A stretch of 64,000 nucleotides of DNA from positions 5,120 to 69,119 of the forward strand of contig CAZLMG010000020.1 in NCBI GenBank assembly GCA_964560765.1, written 5' to 3'. Shown here in pieces: positions 10,916-17,330 of this stretch; position 1 is the first letter of the stretch, and each line of letters opens with the position of its first letter. The translations under genes and the position numbers were made by a program. The notes under the pieces are model-generated. The model made no database searches. It was given only the letters and a program-made list of their open reading frames with translations, and was not told the DNA's origin. The stretch is from CAZLMG01 sp964560765 (lineage in GTDB: Bacteria > Bdellovibrionota_B > Oligoflexia > Oligoflexales > CAZLMG01).

Positions 10916-10955
10916 CTGGTCTCTCTGCTTTGGCGTTGAGACCAGCCCGCCAAAG
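10916..10955 (+). other. Two interleaved 8-bp inverted repeats
   Basis: CTGGTCTC (10916-10923) pairs perfectly with GAGACCAG (10938-10945), and CTTTGGCG (10928-10935) pairs perfectly with CGCCAAAG (10948-10955). The 5' arm of the second stem lies in the loop of the first, so the two hairpins are mutually exclusive or form a pseudoknot. There is no T-run behind them, so an ordinary intrinsic terminator is unlikely. They sit between the stop of the giant lipoprotein and the lipase-like gene. Confidence 0.55.
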
Positions 10956-10978
10956 TTTCCATTGCAGTAACTCTGATG

Positions 10979-11027
10979 GGGGGTCATACTCGCCGCAACT
11001 CTTCGCGGCGGTTGTTGTATGACTCCC
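10979..11027 (+). other. Long hairpin covering the start codon of the lipase-like gene
   Basis: An outer stem pairs 10979-10989 with 11017-11027 (one G-U pair), and an inner stem pairs CGCCGC (10991-10996) with GCGGCG (11005-11010). The assigned ATG at 11019 lies inside the 3' arm of the outer stem. If transcribed, the RNA could hide this start. Alternatively the hairpin is a T-less terminator of the upstream gene and the true start is further in. Confidence 0.5.
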
Positions 11028-11723
11028 GACTATCAAAGTACTCAGACCTCCACCGCCAAAATCATAGGGCGCGAAGTACTGGCTCATGCGGCGACTTTGC
11101 TGCTGTACCCCTTTGCAGGCACTCGTCAGCCCCAACCCACGCCGCGCATGGCCGAACAGAGGACTGTCGTTTTCATCCATGGATACTTGGGCCATCGGAC
11201 GATGTTTCTGCCCTTGCGTACCTATTTGCGCGCGCATGGAATTCACCGAACACTGAACTTCAGCTATAGCCCAAGCGCTGGCATCGAACATTCCGCGCGC
11301 GAACTTCAACGTTTTCTCCGCAAGCATGTTCGGGGCGGTCGAATCGATCTGGTATGCCACAGCCTTGGCGGGGTCATTGCCCGCGTCTACTTGCAGGATC
11401 TTGGGGGCGCTCGTCGCGTTGATCGGTGCCTCACTCTTGGCACCCCCCACTACGGCACATATAGCGCCTATTGGTTGCCAACTCGAATTGGCCACCAAAT
11501 GCGCCCCGATTCATCGCTATTGACCCGATTGAATCGGGGTTCCGCACAATCCTCGCGCGTGGCTTTCACTTACTTCGTCGCTGCGTCGGACAACATCGTC
11601 GTGCCGCGGATATTTGCGGAACGTGGTGCTGACGTGGTCGTCGTTAACCAAGTGGGCCACGTAGGAATGCTCTATTCGAGGACCATGTTTCGCGGAGTGT
11701 TGCGTCGACTCCAAGCCACTTAG
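11019..11723 (+). CDS. Alpha/beta-hydrolase, lipase/esterase-like
   Basis: The 234-aa product has the lipase fold markers in order: an oxyanion strand VVFIHGYLG, a nucleophile elbow CHSLGG, an LGTPHYGT segment, an acid in ASDNIVVP and a final His in QVGHVGML. This is the pattern of triacylglycerol-lipase/PGAP1-like hydrolases acting on ester bonds of lipids. It has no obvious signal peptide and may be cytoplasmic. The start at ATG 11019 lacks a convincing ribosome site and lies in a hairpin; ATG 11148, just before the first strand, is an alternative. The gene runs into the convergent nsrR, with stops overlapping by a few bases. Substrate unknown. Confidence 0.8.
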   Translation: MTPDYQSTQTSTAKIIGREVLAHAATLLLYPFAGTRQPQPTPRMAEQRTVVFIHGYLGHRTMFLPLRTYLRAHGIHRTLNFSYSPSAGIEHSARELQRFLRKHVRGGRIDLVCHSLGGVIARVYLQDLGGARRVDRCLTLGTPHYGTYSAYWLPTRIGHQMRPDSSLLTRLNRGSAQSSRVAFTYFVAASDNIVVPRIFAERGADVVVVNQVGHVGMLYSRTMFRGVLRRLQAT

Positions 11724-12166
11724 TCGCCAAGGGCGGAAGGCCGCAACGTCCGGCTCAACAGAGCGCGATTGGCGGTAATATCAGCCAGCGTCACGGGGTC
11801 GATGGCCGCAAAAAATGCGTCGCGAGCTTTCGCAAGGGCCCCCTTCAACAGGCACATGCTGGTGATGGCACAGCGACTGCCACCCGGCTCAAAGCACTCA
11901 ACGATGTTAAAATTCGGCTCCATCTGCCTAACAACGTCGCCTATGGAGATGCTGGCGGGATCTCGGCCCAGCTCGATGCCCCCATGCCGACCCCGCGTGG
12001 TCGCAACAAACCCTAGTTTACCTAGGCGGTGGACCACCTTGACAAGGTGGTTTTCCGAGATCGAGAACGCTTCGGCAATTTCTTGAATCGACACTCTCTC
12101 GCCCGGCTTAATAGCCAAATACATCAAGACGCGACACGCATAATCGGAGTGCATGGAGAGGTGCAA
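11720..12166 (-). CDS. nsrR: NsrR-type Rrf2 iron-sulphur repressor, nitric-oxide sensor
   Basis: The 148-aa protein starts at TTG 12166, chosen because AAGGAG lies seven to eight bases upstream and it gives the family's N-terminus (MHLSMHSDYACRVLMYLA). An upstream extension lacks family resemblance. Residues ~20-60 form the winged helix (IQEIAEAFSISENHLVKVVH). The wing carries GRHGGIEL. The cluster-binding cysteines are CFEPGGSRCAITSMC, a C-x7-C-x5-C spacing as in NsrR/IscR. NsrR proteins hold an Fe-S cluster that is destroyed by NO, releasing repression. It is divergent from a truncated haemoglobin and reductase across a 102-base gap containing a matching palindrome, so it almost certainly controls them and probably itself. 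Confidence 0.92.
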   Translation of the reverse strand: MHLSMHSDYACRVLMYLAIKPGERVSIQEIAEAFSISENHLVKVVHRLGKLGFVATTRGRHGGIELGRDPASISIGDVVRQMEPNFNIVECFEPGGSRCAITSMCLLKGALAKARDAFFAAIDPVTLADITANRALLSRTLRPSALGD

Positions 12167-12201
12167 AAAATGTCTCCTTAATGGAAATTTCACTCTAACA
12201 T

Positions 12202-12229
12202 TTGACGGCGCAGCAGAAAGATGTATTAT
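12202..12229 (+). promoter_or_regulatory. Sigma-70-like promoter of the NO-detoxification genes
   Basis: TTGACG (12202-12207) and TATTAT (12224-12229) are separated by 16 bases and precede the haemoglobin start by about 40 bases. The -10 box lies inside the NsrR-type palindrome, which fits repression by blocking polymerase. Confidence 0.55.
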
Positions 12230-12240
12230 AAATACATCTT
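12218..12240. promoter_or_regulatory. NsrR operator, 23-bp palindrome
   Basis: The site has 11-base arms (AAGATGTATTA and AAATACATCTT) around one central base, with 10 of 11 arm positions complementary. It matches the known NsrR consensus (AAGATG-x5-x-x5-CATCTT). It overlaps the -10 box of the plus-strand promoter and sits between divergent nsrR and the genes it should repress. Confidence 0.85.
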
Positions 12241-12268
12241 TATTTGGTTGTGCTATAAAGGAGTTTTC

Positions 12269-12637
12269 ATGCAAACGCTGTACGAGAAATTGGGAGGACA
12301 AGAGGCCGTCGATGCGGTCGTTGAGACTTTCTATCGGAAAGTCCTCACTGATGATCGCATTGCCGACTACTTTGACGGCGTCGATATGGACCATCAAATC
12401 GCAAAACAAAAGGCATTTTTGACCATGGTTTTTGGCGGACCCGCCTCCTATAGCGGCAAAGACATGCGCGACGGACACAAACACCTTGTGGAACGCGGCC
12501 TGAACGACTCACACGTAGACGCGGTCATCGAACTGTTAGGCAAATCCCTTTCTGAACATGGAGTTCACAGTCAGGACATCGCGACCATCGCGGGCATCGC
12601 CAACAGCGTTCGCGGCGCCGTGCTAGGTCGGGAGTAA
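12269..12637 (+). CDS. Truncated haemoglobin, group I-like
   Basis: ATG 12269 is chosen because AAAGGAG lies five bases upstream; an in-frame extension would run through the operator. The 122-aa length is typical. Visible haem-pocket features are FYRKVL (helix B with Tyr B10), DYF (Phe CD1), a Gln in the E helix (MDHQIAKQKAF) and the proximal His in MRDGHKHL. The family binds O2 and NO; with a reductase it can turn NO into nitrate. Here it is the first gene of an NsrR-controlled unit and is followed eight bases later by a flavin/iron-sulphur reductase. A role as the globin half of a split NO dioxygenase is a firm inference from context. Confidence 0.92.
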   Translation: MQTLYEKLGGQEAVDAVVETFYRKVLTDDRIADYFDGVDMDHQIAKQKAFLTMVFGGPASYSGKDMRDGHKHLVERGLNDSHVDAVIELLGKSLSEHGVHSQDIATIAGIANSVRGAVLGRE

Positions 12638-12645
12638 ACTCCGCC

Positions 12646-13629
12646 ATGACTATCGAACTGACCTTTCAGGGACAGACCGCGCCCTGCCGGCAGGGAGAGA
12701 CCGTGCTTGAGGCTCTCGAACGCGTGGGGGCCTCAATATCATCATCATGCCGCGCTGGAGCCTGCCTGTGTTGCCTGCTGCGTGCTGTCGAGGGCGAAGT
12801 TCCTAAGAGTTCTCAGGAGGGTCTAAAACAATCTCTGCGCCAGACCGGGCACTTTCTGGCCTGTCTCTGCCGGCCGACCACAAACATGATCTGCGAACCC
12901 GCGCACTCAAGCCCATTCCGCAGTCACGTGATCATTGCTGCGCTCCGCCCCATCGGTCCCGATGTGATGCTGGTGCGCTTTCATCGACCCGCATCGTTCA
13001 CATTCAGGCCAGGGCAATTCGTCACCCTGAAGTTGGTGAACGGCGTAGCCCGCAGCTACTCACTGGCATCGCAAGACCGCGAGCTGGAATTCTTTGATAT
13101 CCACGTGCGTCGCGTACTCCATGGACGCATGAGCAGCTGGTTTCACGAGTCGGCACGGGTTGGCGACAGCCTTTGGCTAGAAGGACCGAAGGGTGAATGC
13201 ATGTATTACGCAGATTCGCTGGATGCGCCGTTAACCTTCATCGGCACGGGCACTGGTGTTGCGCCCCTTTATGCGATCGCGGTGGACGCCATCAACCAGA
13301 ACCATCGCGGGCCGATGACCATCTATCAAGGCGCCACCTCACCCGATCGACTTTACTTCTGTGACGAGCTGGCGACGTTAGCTGCGCTGCACTCGAATAT
13401 CAAGTACGTACGCTGCGTCATGCAAGGTTCCGTTATCGATGAAATCAGGACCGGCGACCTCCGGCAGATCGTCTTGTCGGAGATCGTCAAAGACAAGAGT
13501 CACCGCGCCTACCTGTGCGGCGACCCTGGATTGGTACGCAGTCTCAAAAAGAGTCTGTTTCTGTCGGGATTAAGCCTGAAGCGTATCCATGCGGATCCTT
13601 TCGTGTTGAGCCCTACAGGGCCTTCATAG
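12646..13629 (+). CDS. 2Fe-2S ferredoxin-FAD/NAD(P)H oxidoreductase
   Basis: The 327-aa protein has three parts. Residues 1-80 are a plant-type ferredoxin with SCRAGACLCC (C-x4-C-x2-C) and a fourth Cys in CLCRP. Residues ~90-190 are the FAD barrel with RSYSLAS. Residues ~190-320 are the NAD(P) domain with IGTGTGVAPLYA and a terminal LCGDPGLV. This is the layout of class I oxygenase reductases, which pass electrons from NADH through FAD to 2Fe-2S. Next to a truncated haemoglobin it most likely re-reduces the haem, replacing the reductase half of flavohaemoglobin. Its last 17 bases overlap the convergent YceI gene. Confidence 0.9.
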   Translation: MTIELTFQGQTAPCRQGETVLEALERVGASISSSCRAGACLCCLLRAVEGEVPKSSQEGLKQSLRQTGHFLACLCRPTTNMICEPAHSSPFRSHVIIAALRPIGPDVMLVRFHRPASFTFRPGQFVTLKLVNGVARSYSLASQDRELEFFDIHVRRVLHGRMSSWFHESARVGDSLWLEGPKGECMYYADSLDAPLTFIGTGTGVAPLYAIAVDAINQNHRGPMTIYQGATSPDRLYFCDELATLAALHSNIKYVRCVMQGSVIDEIRTGDLRQIVLSEIVKDKSHRAYLCGDPGLVRSLKKSLFLSGLSLKRIHADPFVLSPTGPS

Positions 13630-14197
13630 GCGCATCGACGGGATGCGCCAAAAGATCCACGGTGATATCGACAGTGTTGGCAACGGTGATTCCAAGATGC
13701 GATGGCACACCGACCGGATAATCAGCAATCACCGCCGTCATGGATGCCGTAACCTTCACGTCCGCAGTGCCCTGACCGGCTATGTTACATTCCCCTTGAA
13801 CGCCCTTGCTAACGCCCTTGATTTCAAGTTCTCCAGCAAACTTGCACTCACCTGCCGAGCCGCTATCGAAAGCGACACGCTGCAATCGCAAAATGGCTTT
13901 CGGGAATTTTTGACTCTCCAAGTACTTTTCGTGCATGTGTTCATTGCGCAATGAGATGCCAGTATCAATGGGCCGCAAGTCTACTTCAATGACACCGACG
14001 TAGCCTTCAGGGGATTCGCGCACAGAGCCTGACGCCTGGGCTCCAGTACCCTTGATCTTTAGAAATCCAGGCTTACCCACAGCCAGAAATTCTACTTTCG
14101 ATGCCGCTGAATCAATCTTAAAGGTTCCTACCGCCAACGCCTGGACGGACAGCATGGACACGAAAACACCTGAGACGACCTGAATCACAAAACGCAT
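13613..14197 (-). CDS. YceI-family periplasmic lipid-binding protein
   Basis: The 194-aa protein starts at ATG 14197, six bases after AGGAGG; a TTG and an ATG directly upstream are less well spaced. A signal peptide ends at about ALA-VG. The mature part shows the family signs: FKIDSAASKVEF near the N-terminus, a GSV-x-E strand, RNEHMHEKYLESQKFPKA in the middle and a C-terminal GVxVANTVDITVDL. YceI proteins are lipocalin-like barrels that bind isoprenoid or fatty amide ligands in the periplasm. The gene converges with the reductase gene and may share a transcription unit with the haem-motif genes upstream on the same strand. Confidence 0.9.
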   Translation of the reverse strand: MRFVIQVVSGVFVSMLSVQALAVGTFKIDSAASKVEFLAVGKPGFLKIKGTGAQASGSVRESPEGYVGVIEVDLRPIDTGISLRNEHMHEKYLESQKFPKAILRLQRVAFDSGSAGECKFAGELEIKGVSKGVQGECNIAGQGTADVKVTASMTAVIADYPVGVPSHLGITVANTVDITVDLLAHPVDAPMKAL

Positions 14198-14222
14198 CAT
14201 CAACCTCCTGAAAGTGATTGGC

Positions 14223-15407
14223 TTAAAGCCAGTAGTGAAAAATAAAGTTTGCCGAATTTGAAAAGCCGTAAGTCTCTCTATCTAGGAGTAGTCCATAGGT
14301 CCCCGACAGCTCAAAGTGCGGGCGTGGGTGGAAAGACAGCGCCAGTGCCAGCCTTTCCAGGCGACGAGTCTCCGCAGCTACCGAGTGATGCAGCCGCTCA
14401 TAGATCACCGCCGGAAAGAGTCCGGAAATCGCCGCATACTGGCCCTTGAAATACAGAGCCCGCTGAATCGACCGATGCCCATCAAGCTGCGTGACGCCGC
14501 CATTCACTTCCGACAACACGCGAAATGACTTGCCCAGACCAAGCGCTCCGGAGAGTGAGGCGTGGGTTGAACGCTCGCCCGTCGCTTGCAATCGCTGCAT
14601 CAGCCCCAGAGAAAGACGGTGCGCTTCCGCGAGGAATGTCGAAACGCTGAGAAATGTCGATTGCACCGCCTCACTTGCAGAATTCATCCGATCGATTCGC
14701 ATCTCTGGGAGCAAGGGCGCTGATACGCTGCCTGTCACTTCCAGATTCTCCACGCAATAGACGGCCTCCACCAACCTCGATTCGCTGCCAGCCCCCAATC
14801 CAACGCTGCTGCGAACAAACGCATTGTGATCTGGAACGTTGAGTCCAAACTTCGGCATGGTTCGACCCAGACGGATCCCCCACGAGTCGCTGATGTCATA
14901 GCGCAACAGCCACTTGGAAACGATGGGCTGGTTCGTATCGAAGACGAATGGATCGGACTCCTTGCGCAGTGACGATACGGTGGCATATCCCCACCATCCT
15001 GAGGCTTGGGCACCAAAATCCAGCTCGCGCTGCATCACAAAATTTCGCCCCCGACGAACCTTGGCATCTTCCAGATTCAGTTGCAGGTGCCGAAAATGCC
15101 CACCCAGCAACAGCCACTCTGGTATGCCGACGGCCCCGTGCAATGGCTGCCCTTCGCCCTCGCGAGCCCAGGCCGCCACTTTCTCCTCAGCAAAGCTTCG
15201 TCCATACGAGGTTAGAAGATCTCCACCGTTCGAACTGACGTGGCAAGACGTACAGCTGAAGTAACCCTCGGCGGAAAACTCTGGCCAAGAGTAGCCTTGG
15301 CCGGCGCGGCTCAGCATGAAAATAACCATTGCGAACATGTACTGCCGACGACTTTGCCGCCGACGCGCTTCATAGTCGGCTCCCTGTTTCTGACAAGGCT
15401 GAGTCAT
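14223..15407 (-). CDS. Haem-motif (CxxCH) outer-membrane beta-barrel-like protein
   Basis: Start ATG 15407 overlaps the upstream stop as ATGA, with GGAGG ahead, so the pair is probably translationally coupled. An N-terminal segment (about 44 residues, ending SRAGQGYSWP) can act as a signal. It is followed at once by CTSCH, a single c-type haem site. The remaining ~330 residues alternate polar and aromatic/aliphatic positions and end in FIFHYWL, like an outer-membrane barrel with a terminal aromatic. A haem-tipped porin could move electrons across the outer membrane with the partner lipoprotein encoded just upstream. That role is inference; I do not recognise the family by name. Confidence 0.75.
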   Translation of the reverse strand: MTQPCQKQGADYEARRRQSRRQYMFAMVIFMLSRAGQGYSWPEFSAEGYFSCTSCHVSSNGGDLLTSYGRSFAEEKVAAWAREGEGQPLHGAVGIPEWLLLGGHFRHLQLNLEDAKVRRGRNFVMQRELDFGAQASGWWGYATVSSLRKESDPFVFDTNQPIVSKWLLRYDISDSWGIRLGRTMPKFGLNVPDHNAFVRSSVGLGAGSESRLVEAVYCVENLEVTGSVSAPLLPEMRIDRMNSASEAVQSTFLSVSTFLAEAHRLSLGLMQRLQATGERSTHASLSGALGLGKSFRVLSEVNGGVTQLDGHRSIQRALYFKGQYAAISGLFPAVIYERLHHSVAAETRRLERLALALSFHPRPHFELSGTYGLLLDRETYGFSNSANFIFHYWL

Positions 15408-16585
15408 TCCTGACACCCTCCTGCAATCCAATCTGCAACCAACGCCTTCAAATCAGCGGGCAATGGGTCACTCCGGAACGGCATCTCATCATCTTCCAGG
15501 ACTTTGTAGATGCGGCTATTCGATGGCCGACCGCACCGCACCAAGCGCGGGCCTTCGACGGGATTCAGAATCGTCGCCAAGCGATCCAAGCGCACGCCGC
15601 CTTTGGCGATGTTCTGATTGTGACAATGAACACAGAATGGCTGCAGCACCCGCGCATTCACGGCAGCAAAGGCATTATTTTCCAGCTCCGTAGGCGGCTC
15701 TGCGGGCGGTGATGGCGGCGTCGACGGATTTGTTGGTTTTACCAGAGTTGACCAACACGCCTTTCCATCTAACTTCGCCCCGGCATCAATCCAGCAAGCT
15801 AGCATCTTGACCGCCAACTCTGTCGGGCGAAGCGGGACGTGCCGCGGTGGCATGTTGCCAGCAGCGATCTCCTGATGCACCATACTCGCCGCATGATTAC
15901 CTGGAACGATGGCCCCCACCGCAATTGCGTTCTCAATGCCCAACATGGTGCTGAAATCCAACTTTGCCGGCGGACCTGTGCCAAAATGACAGCTCGCACA
16001 ATTCGCCTGAAAGAGATTGGCCGAGACCCAGGCTAGATCCGAGGCTGGCTCCGGTAAAACTTCTGGTGGTGTCAAAGGTGGGCTAGGCTCTACCGGCCAT
16101 GGCAACGGCGTCTCGCCCTCATTCGTCGGGTTGCTTGGGTTTTGCTCCGCAGCGGTGGCGATGAACTTCAGCACGCACGCATTGCTGTCGCTGAGCGCGC
16201 CACCGTCAATCCAACAGTCCAGCACATTGATTTCCGCTGTTAGTAGTCGTGCGGCGCCTGGCGGTGGCATGCGGCCATTATGAATCACTTGACTGATCAG
16301 ACTGCCGGCGCTGCTGCCGGCGCGAATTCCACCTTTCGACAGCGCGAGCGGCAAAGCATCTTCCGCATGAAAGGCGAATCCTCCGGGTGCGCTGCTGCCA
16401 GAATGGCACTGCCCGCATTTCGGCTGAAAAACAACGCGCGTCAACCACTCCATATCGGTGATGTCGGCGACGTTGAACTCGTCGCCATTATCTTTGTCCT
16501 TGCCTCCCAGATTCTTTTCTTCGTAATAGGCGCAGCCAGACAACAGCACGAATACCAGCAATTTGACGATCTGATCTTTTAGCAT
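15404..16585 (-). CDS. Lipoprotein with three cytochrome-c-like domains
   Basis: ATG 16585 has AAGGAGG nine bases upstream and gives a clean signal with lipobox LSGC (Cys18). The 393-aa product carries CGQCH, CASCH and CVHCH, each opening a ~100-residue domain that ends with an MPP (or MPF) segment and a CWIDGG/WIAGG helix, except that the first two domains are separated by a Pro-rich linker. This is the planctomycete-type cytochrome-c domain arrangement, in which the Met near MPP can be the second haem ligand. It is anchored in the envelope and co-translated with the haem-motif barrel protein downstream. Electron transfer is likely; donor and acceptor are unknown. Confidence 0.85.
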   Translation of the reverse strand: MLKDQIVKLLVFVLLSGCAYYEEKNLGGKDKDNGDEFNVADITDMEWLTRVVFQPKCGQCHSGSSAPGGFAFHAEDALPLALSKGGIRAGSSAGSLISQVIHNGRMPPPGAARLLTAEINVLDCWIDGGALSDSNACVLKFIATAAEQNPSNPTNEGETPLPWPVEPSPPLTPPEVLPEPASDLAWVSANLFQANCASCHFGTGPPAKLDFSTMLGIENAIAVGAIVPGNHAASMVHQEIAAGNMPPRHVPLRPTELAVKMLACWIDAGAKLDGKACWSTLVKPTNPSTPPSPPAEPPTELENNAFAAVNARVLQPFCVHCHNQNIAKGGVRLDRLATILNPVEGPRLVRCGRPSNSRIYKVLEDDEMPFRSDPLPADLKALVADWIAGGCQE

Positions 16586-16692
16586 GTCCAAGAACCTCCT
16601 TCTCGATGTGCCTTTCCGAGGCCTCTCAATGTCCCTGATGTCAAAGTAGAGCAAGCCCCGCCGCCGCGACACGAAGGCCATCTCAAAAAGAT

Positions 16693-16738
16693 GAGGGGAA
16701 ATGATGGGAATCTGGCACGGATCCCCTCATTTCCCCTC
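16693..16738. repeat. Long inverted repeat between two divergent operons
   Basis: GAGGGGAAATGA (16693-16704) and TCATTTCCCCTC (16727-16738) are perfect 12-base inverted copies. The pairing continues inwards imperfectly (GGGAATC against GATCCC), giving ~20-base arms and a 7-base loop. It lies between the cytochrome operon on the minus strand and the cupredoxin operon on the plus strand. No T-run follows on either side, so an operator for a dimeric regulator is more likely than a terminator. Confidence 0.6.
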
Positions 16739-16851
16739 GGTCATTTCATGGGGCTTTTGTGCCTGCGGTCGAGACTCCTTGCTAGTTTGGGAATCGCACT
16801 GAGGAATCGTGAGTACGGCTTCTCTTTAACGATTTCACAAGGAGTAGGTTT

Positions 16852-17265
16852 ATGCGTAGAGTTTTGGCTACCCTATTGACAACGATCGGTATTTCGTCGA
16901 TCGCCCAGGCCCAATCGACTGAGTTCATCGAGTATGCGGGCTGCGCTGAAGAAGACTTCGTGACGCTCGATGTTCAGGAACTAAGCATCGAGTTTCAGGG
17001 ATCAAGTTATGAGCCAGCCTGTATCAAGGTCAAGGCGGGGACGAGTGTGACTTTGCCCGCGAGCAAAAAACATCCACTGCAAGCCGCGGTCGACTTTCAA
17101 GAGATCGCCAATCCATATCGTTCTGAAATCCTTGAGGGCTTCCTCGAAAATCAAACCCGCACACTCGATGTACCAGGATTCTATGGCTACTACTGTACAC
17201 GGCATGCAGATCCAGAATCGGGACGCGGCATGGGTGGCATGATCTGGGTCGTCGAGAATCTTTAA
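16852..17265 (+). CDS. Cupredoxin (plastocyanin-like) periplasmic protein
   Basis: The ATG follows CAAGGAG. A signal peptide ends at AQA-QS, leaving a ~115-aa mature protein. Copper ligands expected for a type-1 site are visible: an N-terminal His in KKHPLQAAVDF, then YYCTRH (Cys and His) and a Met in RGMGGMIWV. The Cys-to-Met loop is longer than in plastocyanin (C-x2-H-x8-M). Two additional Cys (CAEED, PACIK) may form a disulphide. It would be a small electron carrier or copper-binding protein in the periplasm. It heads the operon containing the ATP-grasp/decarboxylase fusion and faces the c-type cytochrome operon, which suggests a redox link. Confidence 0.85.
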   Translation: MRRVLATLLTTIGISSIAQAQSTEFIEYAGCAEEDFVTLDVQELSIEFQGSSYEPACIKVKAGTSVTLPASKKHPLQAAVDFQEIANPYRSEILEGFLENQTRTLDVPGFYGYYCTRHADPESGRGMGGMIWVVENL

Positions 17266-17330
17266 TTCGCGCGCGTCATTTTGGCTGACTGCATTTCCAT
17301 CCGCGGGCAACCGCGGTGAAAGGAAAACAA

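Noticed and set aside
11720..12484. Long N-terminal extension of nsrR through the haemoglobin gene
   Set aside because: It would cover the operator and divergent gene; the TTG start with AAGGAG gives the family N-terminus.
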